From assembly GCA_022508535.1 (NCBI GenBank), contig JAFLUZ010000006.1, positions 1 through 64,000 on the forward strand: a stretch of 64,000 nucleotides of DNA. Reading direction: 5' to 3'. Source of the DNA: Erysipelotrichales bacterium (GTDB taxonomy: Bacteria; Bacillota_I; Bacilli_A; RFN20; CAG-826). The notes under the pieces are model-generated. The model saw only the letters and a list, made by a program, of their open reading frames with translations. It ran no database searches and was not told the DNA's origin. Every line of letters starts with the position of its first letter. Within the stretch, counting starts at the first letter, position 1. A program made the position numbers and the translations under genes. This document shows positions 9,557 through 18,303 of the stretch, in pieces.

Positions 9557-10837
9557 TTAAATACTCGCCTTTTTACCAATAGGGTAGTACTCACAGATTC
9601 CTTTTGTAATTTTCAAGCAATTACGACCATCAAATACCTTTTTGCCTTGCAAAGCACTCAAATTAATTTGAGAAATTTCATTCCATTCTGTCAAAACGAA
9701 AACAATTGGGCAATCGCTTACTGCTTCTTCTGGAGTGTCAAAGTACATAATTTCATCAGGGTAATGTCTTTTCATATTATTCATACCAACAGGATCATAA
9801 GCATGAATTTTTGCACCATCTTTTAAAAGCAAGTCAATCATATCAAATGAAGGGGAGTCTCTCACATCATCTGTACCTGGTTTAAAAGTCAAACCTAAAA
9901 TTGCAACATTTACGCCACTAAAATCACCAATAATTCTTTTAGCCATATAAAACAATTTGGTTTTTTGCATAGCATTTACATCTATCGCTGCTTTGATAGT
10001 TTTTAGTTCATAATTGTATGTGTTTTTTGCTAGATAGTATAATGCATTAGTATCTTTTGGAAAACAAGATCCACCATAACCTATTCCGGCATTTAGAAAT
10101 TTATCCCCAATTCTTGGATCATAGCTCATTCCTAATTTTACATCATCAATATCTGCTCCAACAAGTTCACAGAGATTTGCGATATCATTCATATATGAAA
10201 TTTTTAACGCCAAAAAGTCATTAGATGCATATTTAATCATTTCTGCACTTCGACGATTAGTATATACCATCGGCAAGTTAAATGGTTTGTAGACATTTTC
10301 CATTACTTTACGTGCTTCTTCACATTCTGTACCAACAACAATTCTTTTTGCTTGTAATGTATCACGAACCGCAGTTCCTTGAGATAAAAATTCAGGATTT
10401 GAAGCGATATAAACATTTACAGGATGTGCAAGATTATTTTTTATAAATTCTTCTATTTCATCATTTGTCCCAATTGGTACTGTAGATTTAATGACAATTA
10501 CACAATCTCTTTCTATGGATTGAGCGATTTGTTTTGCGACAATGCGAACATATGATAGATTTGCAGTGCCATCTTCTTGTTGAGGAGTTCCCACACCAAT
10601 AAAAATAGCCTCAGCATCGCGATAAGCGCTTTGATAATCTGTTGTATAAGTCATTTTGTCTTTATTTTTATTCATTAATTCTTCAAGGTCTTGTTCATAA
10701 ATTGGACTTTTACCAGACTTCATGTAATCAATCTTTTTTTGATCAACATCAACACATGAAACTGTATGACCTCTTTCTGCCAAACATACGGCCGTTACTA
10801 AACCAACATAACCTGTTCCTGCAACTGCTAACTTCAT
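9557..10837 (-). CDS. ugd: UDP-glucose 6-dehydrogenase
   Basis: Oxidises UDP-glucose to UDP-glucuronate with two NAD+. The N-terminal GTGYVGL binds NAD, Lys203 lies in IKYASNDF, and the catalytic cysteine is Cys258 in GYGGSCFPKD; the C-terminal domain contains GLTFKPGTDDVRDSP. The 426 residues are of normal length. GGAGG precedes the ATG. The product implies a uronic acid in the polysaccharide, or a precursor for further epimers. Its promoter region carries stacked palindromes (see 10918-10971). Confidence 0.96.
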   Translation of the reverse strand: MKLAVAGTGYVGLVTAVCLAERGHTVSCVDVDQKKIDYMKSGKSPIYEQDLEELMNKNKDKMTYTTDYQSAYRDAEAIFIGVGTPQQEDGTANLSYVRIVAKQIAQSIERDCVIVIKSTVPIGTNDEIEEFIKNNLAHPVNVYIASNPEFLSQGTAVRDTLQAKRIVVGTECEEARKVMENVYKPFNLPMVYTNRRSAEMIKYASNDFLALKISYMNDIANLCELVGADIDDVKLGMSYDPRIGDKFLNAGIGYGGSCFPKDTNALYYLAKNTYNYELKTIKAAIDVNAMQKTKLFYMAKRIIGDFSGVNVAILGLTFKPGTDDVRDSPSFDMIDLLLKDGAKIHAYDPVGMNNMKRHYPDEIMYFDTPEEAVSDCPIVFVLTEWNEISQINLSALQGKKVFDGRNCLKITKGICEYYPIGKKASI

Positions 10838-11152
10838 TTTTTTATCCTCCTGTTTAATACATCATATATAATTCAAAACTTTTCAACACAAAACTTGCGT
10901 ATTAACAAAATCCGACTGATAAAGATTATACCATAAGTTTTATCTAAAGATAAAGACTTTTATCTTTTTAGTAAGCACAAGTCCATACTGTAAAAAGAAT
11001 AGGAATATACTTTTTATATGAATAAGAAACAACTATTTCTTCAAAGTATGGATACAGTTTTTAAAAACTTACATTCCATAGACAAAAAAGTAAATATTTA
11101 TTTAAACATATAGATTAATCATACGTTATTCTATTTTTTCTTTTTTATTCAC
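10838..11152. other. Intergenic region upstream of ugd
   Basis: No gene. It contains the ugd promoter and its palindromes, plus an inverted repeat TCCATACT (10982-10989) / AGTATGGA (11044-11051) enclosing a smaller AAAAAG/CTTTTT hairpin. The latter lies about 100 bp past the end of the 11153-12010 gene and may be its transcription end. The T-run is poor, so I do not call it a terminator. Confidence 0.4.
10918..10971 (-). promoter_or_regulatory. ugd promoter overlapped by palindromes
   Basis: An extended -10 TGGTATAAT (10933-10925, minus strand) would start transcription near 10918, leaving a leader of about 80 nt. Just upstream, where a -35 would lie, the sequence holds two interlocked inverted repeats built from TTTATCT and AGATAAA (about 10938-10969). 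This looks like an operator over the -35, though an AT-rich structural artefact is possible. Confidence 0.5.
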
Positions 11153-12010
11153 TTACTTCTTATTGTTACTTCCATCATTTTCGCATTGTTTGCCACTATT
11201 TTTTTGTGTTTTGCCGTATCTTTTATCTCTGTATTTTGAATAGATTTTTTCATTATTTTTCAATAAATTTAATAATGGTTTTAAAACTGTTTTTTTGCAT
11301 CTTTTCCAAAGATAAGTATGACTAGGTTCTACAAGGATTTTATTAGAAAGTTCAATTTTGTTCTTTTTTGCAAAGCGATACATTTTGCGTGTCCATTTTC
11401 CACCTTGTATAGCACCTTCATCACCAATATCACAATATACTTCTTTTGCAAATTTGTGATCTAATACAAAAGTTCTTTCACCTTTTGGATAATTTCTACT
11501 TCCTAATATTTCTACATACCATGCAGATTCATAGTTTTTGAATATTTCAACAATTTTATATTTGTTCCATATGGAAGCTTGCAAACTAATGCTATATGGT
11601 TTTTTATAATCAATTTCACCCATTTTGACACCATTTACAACTAAATTGGAGTGTTTCGCTCGTGGGTGTGGTGATAATCTTACGCAAAAGGCATCTTCTT
11701 TTTCCATAAAAGAAAGAATTGTATTGATATGTTTTACATTTGGTTTTCGCACCAAGAAAAAATCGTCCATTAAAATCAAAACATATTTTTCCTGTATTTG
11801 ATTTAAAGCATAGACTGCTCTTTCACACCATGTTTTGTATTTTCCACATTTTATAGTTATAAATTTATTTGTTGGTGCCTCTGAATATTCAGTCGAAAAA
11901 TATACGTTGTATGGACAATCTGACCAAAATTTATCGAACAAAAATGCATTTGTCTTCCAAATTTCTTTATACCCATCATACCCACAAATTAAAACAGCAA
12001 AATTATTCAT
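11153..12010 (-). CDS. Putative glycosyltransferase, GT-A-like
   Basis: 285 residues. It opens with a beta-strand-like NNFAVLICGYDGY and has a central ILMDDFFLVRKP, with MDDF in the place of a metal-binding DxD, then YSISLQASIWNK and a conserved-looking DHKFAKEVYCDIGDEGAIQGG. The tail (about 245-285) is strongly basic and low complexity. The layout resembles capsule/LPS glycosyltransferases that act on the inner membrane face. I do not recognise a named family with certainty. It stands alone, divergent from the dTDP-sugar operon and 315 bp from ugd. Confidence 0.6.
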   Translation of the reverse strand: MNNFAVLICGYDGYKEIWKTNAFLFDKFWSDCPYNVYFSTEYSEAPTNKFITIKCGKYKTWCERAVYALNQIQEKYVLILMDDFFLVRKPNVKHINTILSFMEKEDAFCVRLSPHPRAKHSNLVVNGVKMGEIDYKKPYSISLQASIWNKYKIVEIFKNYESAWYVEILGSRNYPKGERTFVLDHKFAKEVYCDIGDEGAIQGGKWTRKMYRFAKKNKIELSNKILVEPSHTYLWKRCKKTVLKPLLNLLKNNEKIYSKYRDKRYGKTQKNSGKQCENDGSNNKK

Positions 12011-12089
12011 AAATATCTCCTACAATTTAATAATTGAGTCACTAAACTTTAAACAAACTCACTAAAAAATTATACAGCATTTTGCTTAT

Positions 12090-12107
12090 TTAGTAAAATA
12101 TTACTAA
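12090..12107. promoter_or_regulatory. Palindromic candidate operator between divergent genes
   Basis: TTAGTAA, 4 nt, TTACTAA forms a perfect 7-bp inverted repeat in the 256-bp space between the leftward glycosyltransferase and the rightward rfbA operon. No sure promoter for rfbA is visible; TGCTAGTAT at about 12227-12235 is a possible extended -10. The palindrome could serve either gene. Confidence 0.35.
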
Positions 12108-12266
12108 TGATTTATTGTTTGTAATTTAGTCAAGCACGCTTTATGTAATAAAACTTATTATGCTTAAAAGTATTTTATTATATACATAATACAAACAATT
12201 AGTGTAAAATATATACATACGTATATATGCTAGTATTGCAATGTTTTATTAAAGGGAGGCAAAATT

Positions 12267-13151
12267 ATGAAAGGTATTATTCTTGCTGGAGGTTCAGGAA
12301 CAAGATTGTATCCATTAACAATGGTAACGAGTAAACAATTATTACCTGTATATGATAAGCCAATGATTTACTATCCTTTGAGTGTTTTAATGATGGCAGG
12401 TATTCAAGATATATTAATTATTTCTACTCCTGAAGATTTACCAAGATTTGAGCAACTTTTAGGTGATGGCTCTAAATTTGGCATTCGATTATCATATCAA
12501 GTTCAACCTTCTCCGGATGGATTAGCGCAAGCATTTACCATTGGAGAATCTTTTATTGGAAATGAACCATGTGCGATGATCTTAGGAGATAATATCTTTT
12601 ATGGTGCCGGTTTAATTCAACATCTAAAACGAAGTGTTATTCGCGCAGAAAATGGAGAAGCAACTATTTATGGGTATTTTGTAAAAGATCCAGAACGTTT
12701 TGGAATTGTGGAACTTGATGAAAATCATCAAGCAATATCAATTGAAGAAAAACCACAAAATCCAAAATCCAACTACTGTGTTACTGGGCTTTATTTTTAT
12801 CCTCGTGGCGTTAGTGAGTTAGCAAAACAAGTTAAACCTAGTATTAGAGGAGAGTTAGAAATAACCACACTAAATAATTTTTATTTAGATATGAAAAAAC
12901 TTCACGTTACTACTTTAGGAAGAGGATATTCTTGGTTAGATACTGGCACTCACGAATCTTTAGTAGATGCCTCAAATTACATAAAAATTCTTGAAGAACA
13001 TCAAGGAATTAAAATATGTTGTCCAGAAGAAATAGCGTACCATAACGAATGGATTTCTAAAGAGCAATTAATAAAAGCCGGTATGTCAATGATTAAAAAT
13101 CAATACGGAAAGCATCTTTTAAATGTCGCAGAAGGAAAGATAATTTATTAA
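12267..13151 (+). CDS. rfbA: Glucose-1-phosphate thymidylyltransferase
   Basis: Makes dTDP-glucose from dTTP and glucose-1-phosphate. The nucleotidyltransferase signature [11 protein letters not shown] is at residues 8-18, with [17 protein letters not shown] following and [10 protein letters not shown] and [10 protein letters not shown] further on; 294 residues is typical of RmlA. AAAGGGAGG lies just upstream. It is the first gene of a tight six-gene operon; the next ATG begins 2 bp after its stop. It supplies the dTDP-glucose used by all later genes, including the 4,6-dehydratase at the operon's end. Confidence 0.96.
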   Translation: MKGIILAGGSGTRLYPLTMVTSKQLLPVYDKPMIYYPLSVLMMAGIQDILIISTPEDLPRFEQLLGDGSKFGIRLSYQVQPSPDGLAQAFTIGESFIGNEPCAMILGDNIFYGAGLIQHLKRSVIRAENGEATIYGYFVKDPERFGIVELDENHQAISIEEKPQNPKSNYCVTGLYFYPRGVSELAKQVKPSIRGELEITTLNNFYLDMKKLHVTTLGRGYSWLDTGTHESLVDASNYIKILEEHQGIKICCPEEIAYHNEWISKEQLIKAGMSMIKNQYGKHLLNVAEGKIIY

Positions 13152-13152
13152 T

Positions 13153-14526
13153 ATGAGAGATATAATAAAAAAATTAGTAGAATCATGGAACCATAAGGAT
13201 GGTATATTTTCCATTAATCAAATCCTCGATTGGGTATCAGAAAAAAATCAATCTTTAAAGGTTAAAATTAAAAAACAATCTTTAGATGATTGCGCTTCTT
13301 GGTATTATAACGAAGATAGTGGTCAAATAGAAAATCATAATGGTGGTTTTTTTACTATTTCTGGAATTCAACAATACGAAAATGGCGAATTTGTTAAAGA
13401 ACAACCTATTATAATTCAAAATGAAATTGGTTACTTGGGTATAATTTGTAAAGAGATTGATGGAATAATTCATTTTTTGATGCAAGCAAAAATAGAACCT
13501 GGAAATGTAAATAAGATTCAATTGTCTCCAACTATTCAAGCAACAAAATCGAATTTCACGCAAAAACATGGTGGTAAAAAACCAATGTATTTGGATTATT
13601 TTGTTAACGCTACACAAGAACAAATAATTGTAGACCAAATTCAGTCAGAACAATCTTCAAGATTCCTAAAAAAACGAAATCGCAATATTATCATTTATAC
13701 AAATGATGACATTGAACTGTTCCCATCTCATAAGTGGATGACTTTAGGGCAAATAAAAGAACTAATGAAAATTGATAATCTAGTCAATATGGATACACGC
13801 ACTGTATTATCTTGTATTCCATTTTCTCTTTATCTTCATGAATATGACGAAATGAAAGATTTATTTAGCGACCAATATTTATGTCATTCGATTTTTAATT
13901 CACACCCTTTAAATGATATCCCTCATATATTTCATGAAATTAATCAATTTAAAATGTTTCATAACATTGAACGATGCTTGGTTCCACTATACACTTTAAA
14001 AAATTGGTCAATGCAAAATAATGAATTTGTATGCAACACCTTTTATCCATTTAAAGTCGTATTTTGTGATATTGCAATAGAAGGTCGCGAAGTCAAGCAT
14101 TGGACTCAACCACTTTTTGAAGCAACTGAAATGGCCACATTTGGTTTATTTATGGCAAATGTAGATGGCAGGAAGAAATTTTTAGTTCATATAACACCGG
14201 AAATTGGATGTTTTGATAATATAGAAATTGGGCCTACAGTTCAACTAGATACTTCAACACAAATTCAAGATGAAATAGTAAAACTCTTTTTAAATAAACT
14301 TTCTTCTCAAGATAATATCCGTTACCAAGTAATTTTATCTGAAGAAGGTGGCAGATTTTATCAAGAACAAAATAAAAATATCATTATCGAACTTTCTTCT
14401 AATGAACTTCCAATTCTACCAAAAGGATACTTTTGGGTTGATTATAAAACTCTTAACTTTTTACAACAAGTTCATAACGTCTTAAATATTCAACTAAGAA
14501 ATTTGTTGTCTCTATTGGAGGTATAA
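13153..14526 (+). CDS. dTDP-4-keto-6-deoxyhexose 2,3-dehydratase
   Basis: 457 residues, the full length of the NDP-hexose 2,3-dehydratase family (TylX3, OleV, EvaA, SpnO). Recognisable stretches are WYYNEDSGQIENHNGGFFTI, EQPIIIQNEIGYLGI, MQAKIEPGN and LSPTIQATKSNF. The second half repeats the fold with HWTQPLFEATEMATFGLF and GPTVQLD. The enzyme removes the C2 hydroxyl from dTDP-4-keto-6-deoxyglucose to give an unstable 3,4-diketo-2,6-dideoxy sugar. It is best known from deoxysugars of actinomycete antibiotics. It starts 2 bp after rfbA and is followed at 2 bp by a Gfo/Idh reductase, the partner expected to trap the product. Confidence 0.88.
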   Translation: MRDIIKKLVESWNHKDGIFSINQILDWVSEKNQSLKVKIKKQSLDDCASWYYNEDSGQIENHNGGFFTISGIQQYENGEFVKEQPIIIQNEIGYLGIICKEIDGIIHFLMQAKIEPGNVNKIQLSPTIQATKSNFTQKHGGKKPMYLDYFVNATQEQIIVDQIQSEQSSRFLKKRNRNIIIYTNDDIELFPSHKWMTLGQIKELMKIDNLVNMDTRTVLSCIPFSLYLHEYDEMKDLFSDQYLCHSIFNSHPLNDIPHIFHEINQFKMFHNIERCLVPLYTLKNWSMQNNEFVCNTFYPFKVVFCDIAIEGREVKHWTQPLFEATEMATFGLFMANVDGRKKFLVHITPEIGCFDNIEIGPTVQLDTSTQIQDEIVKLFLNKLSSQDNIRYQVILSEEGGRFYQEQNKNIIIELSSNELPILPKGYFWVDYKTLNFLQQVHNVLNIQLRNLLSLLEV

Positions 14527-14528
14527 AA

Positions 14529-15551
14529 ATGAAAAAAATAAAAATTGCTGTATTATGTCCATCAGAAATTGCTTTTCGAAGATTTATGCCGGCTTTGCAA
14601 AAAATTGGTGAAATAGAATATGTCGGTATTGCTATTGCAAATGAGATGGAGTGGTTTGGTAACATTGATCCTACTCGGAACTTAGAAATATTAAAACAGG
14701 AAAAAGAAAAAGCTGAAAAATTCCAAGAGACATTCGGTGGAAAAATTTTTGAAAGTTATAATGATTTATTAACTTCTTCTGATGTCGATGCAGTGTATAT
14801 ACCTTTACCACCCGCTCTTCATTTTAAATGGGCAAAATTCGCCTTAGAACAAAATAAACATGTTTTTGTAGAAAAACCTTCAACAACAAGTTTAAAAGAT
14901 TTAGAGACTCTTGTTGAATTAGCAAAAGAAAAAGGATTAGCACTTCATGAGAATTATATGTTTAATTTTCATTCGCAAATTGATAAAATTGAAGAATTAA
15001 TTAACAATAATGAAATTGGTGATGTACGTCTATATCGTATTGCGTTCGGTTTCCCATTTAGAGGATCAAACGATTTTCGTTACAATAAAAAAATGGGCGG
15101 TGGTGCATTGCTCGACTGTGGTGGTTATACTTTAAAATTAGCAACTAGACTTTTAAAAAATAATGTTCGATTAGTTGCACACCAATTAAACTATCGTGAT
15201 GATTTTGAAGTTGATATTTACGGTTCGGGGACATTGATAAATGATTTTGGTCAAGTTGCACAAATATCTTTTGGAATGGATAATTCATATAAATGTGAAT
15301 TAGAAGTGTGGGGAGCACATGGTACAATTTATACTAATCGTATCTTTACTGCTCCGTGTGATTATATACCTACAATAACTATTATAAAAAACAACGAAAA
15401 AATTGATATTTCTTTAGATAAAGATGATTCATTTAAAAAATCAATACAACATTTTATTCGTTGTTTGCAAGATGATACAATTAGAAAAGAAAATTATCAA
15501 AATTTATTAGAACAAGAAAAATTACTCAGTGAATTTATGGAGGATAAATAA
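14529..15551 (+). CDS. Gfo/Idh/MocA oxidoreductase, likely 3-ketoreductase
   Basis: 340 residues: an N-terminal Rossmann half, the family's KHVFVEKPST (lysine of EKP) at about 117-126, and a C-terminal sheet domain with MGGGALLDCGGYTL. In dideoxysugar pathways this family (OleW, SpnN, TylC1 types) reduces the C3 ketone straight after 2,3-dehydration. Its position next to the 2,3-dehydratase fits exactly. GGAGG precedes ATG 14529 inside the end of the previous gene. The stereochemistry at C3, hence olivose-, digitoxose- or oliose-type product, cannot be read. Confidence 0.85.
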   Translation: MKKIKIAVLCPSEIAFRRFMPALQKIGEIEYVGIAIANEMEWFGNIDPTRNLEILKQEKEKAEKFQETFGGKIFESYNDLLTSSDVDAVYIPLPPALHFKWAKFALEQNKHVFVEKPSTTSLKDLETLVELAKEKGLALHENYMFNFHSQIDKIEELINNNEIGDVRLYRIAFGFPFRGSNDFRYNKKMGGGALLDCGGYTLKLATRLLKNNVRLVAHQLNYRDDFEVDIYGSGTLINDFGQVAQISFGMDNSYKCELEVWGAHGTIYTNRIFTAPCDYIPTITIIKNNEKIDISLDKDDSFKKSIQHFIRCLQDDTIRKENYQNLLEQEKLLSEFMEDK

Positions 15552-15552
15552 T

Positions 15553-16113
15553 ATGGGAGCAAAGAAAACAGATATTGGTTTAGGAGTTATAGTCATTGAA
15601 CCAGATTATTTTGAAGATTATCGTGGATACTATTGTGAAGTATATTCAAAACGCACTTTAGAAAGTTTAGGAATAAATCTCGAATTCGTTCAAGATAATC
15701 ATTCATATTCAATAAAAAAAGGAACAATACGAGGAATTCATTTTCAAAACAACCCTGTCCCACAAGCAAAATTAGTCAGATGCACAAATGGAAGGGTAAT
15801 GGATTTTGCCGTTGACTTAAGAAAAGATTCCCCAACATTTAAAAAATGGGTGTGTGTAGAATTAAGCAAAGAAAATCGAAAACAAATCTTGATACCAGCT
15901 GGTTTTGGTCATGCTTTCATCACTTTAACAGATGAATGCGAGGTTTTATATAAAGTAGATGGTTTATATGAGCCAAAATTAGATCGCGCAATTAGATGGG
16001 ATGACCCTGAAATAAATATTCCATGGGGATGTGACAATCCTATTGTTTCACAAAAAGATATAAATGCTCCTTATTTAAAAGACAGTGACGTAAATTTTTC
16101 TGTAAAGGACTAA
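15553..16113 (+). CDS. rfbC: dTDP-4-keto-hexose 3,5- (or 5-) epimerase, RmlC-like
   Basis: A cupin-fold epimerase of 186 residues. Key parts are EDYRGYYCEVYS, FVQDNHSYS, the catalytic-type His in GTIRGIHFQ, DFAVDLRKDSPTF, the PAGFGHAF cupin histidine and the YKVDGLYEP tyrosine motif. It converts the D-configured keto sugar to L by epimerising C5, with or without C3. The true start is 15553 (GGAGG 9 nt upstream, one base after the reductase stop); an in-frame ATG at 15529 has no site of its own. No RmlD follows, so the pathway is not plain dTDP-rhamnose. Confidence 0.9.
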   Translation: MGAKKTDIGLGVIVIEPDYFEDYRGYYCEVYSKRTLESLGINLEFVQDNHSYSIKKGTIRGIHFQNNPVPQAKLVRCTNGRVMDFAVDLRKDSPTFKKWVCVELSKENRKQILIPAGFGHAFITLTDECEVLYKVDGLYEPKLDRAIRWDDPEINIPWGCDNPIVSQKDINAPYLKDSDVNFSVKD

Positions 16114-16122
16114 AGAATTTGT

Positions 16123-17037
16123 ATGGAAAAAGTCGTAGTAACTGGTGCTGATGGTTTTATTGGCCGTTTCCTTGTAAAACATTTATTAGAAAAAAATATT
16201 GAAGTATACGCAATAGGTTTAGATAAATCAAAACTAGATGATATTGCTTGCGAAAAATTGCATTTTATTCATGCGCTTTTTGAAGATTATTCATCGTTAG
16301 ATAAACAATTACCAAAAGATTTAGATTGCTTTTTTCACTTTGCATGGAATGGGGTATTTGGAAAATCATTTGAAAATTACAATTTGCAATTGTCAAATGC
16401 TAAATACGCTTGTGATGCATTAATGTTAGCAATAAAAATTAATTGTAAAAAATTCGTTTTAGCATCTACTATTAATACTTTAGAAACACGGCATTATATG
16501 TCTCTTGATGAATTTCAACCACGATATACTAATATATATGCAATGAGCAAACTCGCTGCTGAAATGATGTGTAAAACCATTGCGTACCAGCACAAAATTG
16601 ATTTCAATTGCGGAATTATTGCAATGGTTTATGGGGAATACAATCAATCAAAAATGATTCCAAATATAGTAATTGGAAATCTACTACAAAATAAAGAGAC
16701 GAATCTTGTACCAGCTTCAACACCTTATGATCTTATATATGTAGGGGATGTTGCAAATGCTTTTATTGCAATTGGAGAAAAAGGTAAAAATCAAAAAACA
16801 TATTATGTTGGTCATTCTAACTTATCGACATTTGGAGAACTTTTTAGTACAATACAAAAGATAATAAACCCTAATGTTCCATTAAATTTTGGGGTTTATC
16901 CAGATACAAACGCAATTAATTACCAATTAATTGATTTAGATGCTTTAGAAAAAGACACTAATTTTAAGCCATCTTGCAATTTTGAAGAATCTATTCTCAA
17001 AACAGCAAAATGGTTAAAAGAAACTATGGAGGAATAA
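16123..17037 (+). CDS. NAD-dependent sugar epimerase/dehydratase, likely 4-ketoreductase
   Basis: An extended SDR of 304 residues: GADGFIGRF for NAD(P) at about 8-16, the active-site YAMSK, and no membrane segment. By position it is the best candidate for the final C4 ketone reduction giving a dTDP-2,6-dideoxy-L-hexose. The ribosome site is modest (AAAGGA well upstream). Its 3' end overlaps the ribosome site of the next gene. A 4-epimerase role is the alternative. Confidence 0.8.
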   Translation: MEKVVVTGADGFIGRFLVKHLLEKNIEVYAIGLDKSKLDDIACEKLHFIHALFEDYSSLDKQLPKDLDCFFHFAWNGVFGKSFENYNLQLSNAKYACDALMLAIKINCKKFVLASTINTLETRHYMSLDEFQPRYTNIYAMSKLAAEMMCKTIAYQHKIDFNCGIIAMVYGEYNQSKMIPNIVIGNLLQNKETNLVPASTPYDLIYVGDVANAFIAIGEKGKNQKTYYVGHSNLSTFGELFSTIQKIINPNVPLNFGVYPDTNAINYQLIDLDALEKDTNFKPSCNFEESILKTAKWLKETMEE

Positions 17038-17039
17038 TT

Positions 17040-18059
17040 ATGGCAAAATTTTTAGTTACAGGTGGAGCAGGATTTATTGGTGGGAATTTTTTACACCGAA
17101 TGGTTAAACAATATCCTCAAGATGAGTATGTGTGTCTTGATGCTTTGACATATGCAGGAAATATGGAAACCTTGCAGCCAATTATGAATTGTTCAAATTT
17201 CAAATTTGTTCATGGAAATATTTGTGATCGTGATTTTATTTTTAAACTATTTGAAGAAGAACGTTTCGATTATGTCATAAATTTTGCGGCTGAGACGCAT
17301 GTAGACCGCAGTATTAAGAATCCGGAAATATTTTTAAAAACAAATATATTGGGAACACAAACATTAATGGACGCATCTTTAAAATATAATGTACGCAGAT
17401 ACCATCAAGTATCCACAGACGAGGTTTATGGTGATCTCCCATTAGATCGTCCTGACTTATTTTTTAAAGAGGATACTCCAATCCATACATCAAGTCCTTA
17501 TAGTGCTTCAAAAGCTGCTGCTGATTTACTAGTTTTGGCTTATCATCGCACATATCACTTACCTATAACAATTTCTAGATGTAGTAACAATTATGGTCCA
17601 TATCATTTTCCAGAAAAATTAATCCCATTAATGATTCAAAAAGCTTTAAGAAATGAACCATTACCAGTATACGGAAAAGGTGAAAATGTGCGTGACTGGC
17701 TTTATGTCGATGATCACTGTATTGCTATTGATTTAATTGTACGAAATGGAAACGATGGAGAAATTTATAACGTTGGTGGCCATAATGAAAAAACAAATAT
17801 TGAAGTCGTTAAAACAATATTAAATATCTTAAATAAACCTGAATCTTTAATTTCTTTTGTCCAAGATCGTTTAGGTCACGATTTACGATATGCAATTGAT
17901 CCAAGCAAAATTGAAAAAGAACTAGGTTGGAAACCACTCCATAATTTCAATAGTGGCATTCAAGAAACTGTTAAGTGGAATTTAGAAAATCAAGAATGGC
18001 TTTCTCATGTTGAATCAGGTGAGTATTTAAAATGGATAGAAGAACACTATAATTCTTGA
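17040..18059 (+). CDS. rfbB: dTDP-glucose 4,6-dehydratase
   Basis: 339 residues. The NAD site is TGGAGFIGG, then AAETHVDRSI, the STDEVYG motif, YSASKAAAD with the catalytic Tyr/Lys, and SRCSNNYGPYHFPEKLIPL, all typical of RmlB. Converts dTDP-glucose to dTDP-4-keto-6-deoxyglucose, the branch substrate for the 2,3-dehydratase. Start 17040 follows GGAGG by 7 nt; a further ATG at 17010 lies inside the previous gene. It ends the operon, followed by the hairpin terminator at 18124-18163. Confidence 0.95.
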   Translation: MAKFLVTGGAGFIGGNFLHRMVKQYPQDEYVCLDALTYAGNMETLQPIMNCSNFKFVHGNICDRDFIFKLFEEERFDYVINFAAETHVDRSIKNPEIFLKTNILGTQTLMDASLKYNVRRYHQVSTDEVYGDLPLDRPDLFFKEDTPIHTSSPYSASKAAADLLVLAYHRTYHLPITISRCSNNYGPYHFPEKLIPLMIQKALRNEPLPVYGKGENVRDWLYVDDHCIAIDLIVRNGNDGEIYNVGGHNEKTNIEVVKTILNILNKPESLISFVQDRLGHDLRYAIDPSKIEKELGWKPLHNFNSGIQETVKWNLENQEWLSHVESGEYLKWIEEHYNS

Positions 18060-18123
18060 TGCCAATAAATAGACTTACTGTTTAATCCAAATTTATAAAA
18101 TATTTTTATAAATGATATAGTAT

Positions 18124-18163
18124 AAGTAGACAAGGTGAAAAAAATCACAAGTCTACTTTTTTT
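18124..18163 (+). terminator. Terminator of the dTDP-sugar operon
   Basis: Stem AAGTAGAC/GTCTACTT with an inner GTGA/TCAC pair and T7 tail, 65 bp after rfbB. It is the left hairpin of the dispersed element copy A. Confidence 0.85.
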
Positions 18164-18221
18164 GCCATTAAATTGATTATATCCAATATTCTAATCGTAA
18201 TTGAACCACTTATTCTTTAAA

Positions 18222-18260
18222 TTAAAACCCCAATTCAGTTAAAAACCGAATTAGGGCTTA
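18222..18260 (-). terminator. Terminator of the capEFG operon
   Basis: Minus-strand reading gives a 12-bp stem (arms 18256-18245 and 18239-18228) in which two positions pair as G-U only in the minus-sense RNA, then a TTTT tail. The wobble pairs show that the leftward transcript is the functional one. It is the right hairpin of element copy A. Confidence 0.75.
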
Positions 18261-18303
18261 ATGATATTTTTTTACTATATACTTTTTTCGACGAGCTAAT
18301 ACA

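Larger units (their letters stand above)
18113..18288. repeat. Dispersed element, copy A (convergent-gene spacer)
   Basis: A 176-bp element matching copy B at 40411-40583. Both share: (1) GATATAGTA and a hairpin with AGTAGAC/GTCTACT arms, a GTGA/TCAC inner stem and an A-rich loop, followed by T7; (2) a spacer of about 55 bp that has diverged; (3) a second hairpin around ATTCAGTT and CCGAATTA; (4) an ATATACTTTTT end. Each copy lies between a rightward operon and a leftward gene. The ends show a partial inverted likeness (TATAGTA), so a MITE-like origin is possible. Confidence 0.75.

Noticed and set aside
13282-13638. 118-codon frame antisense to the 2,3-dehydratase gene
   Set aside because: The opposite strand carries a clear family match throughout.
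12267-18059. Ordinary dTDP-rhamnose operon
   Set aside because: rfbD is missing, and a 2,3-dehydratase plus a Gfo/Idh reductase are present, which point to a dideoxy sugar.
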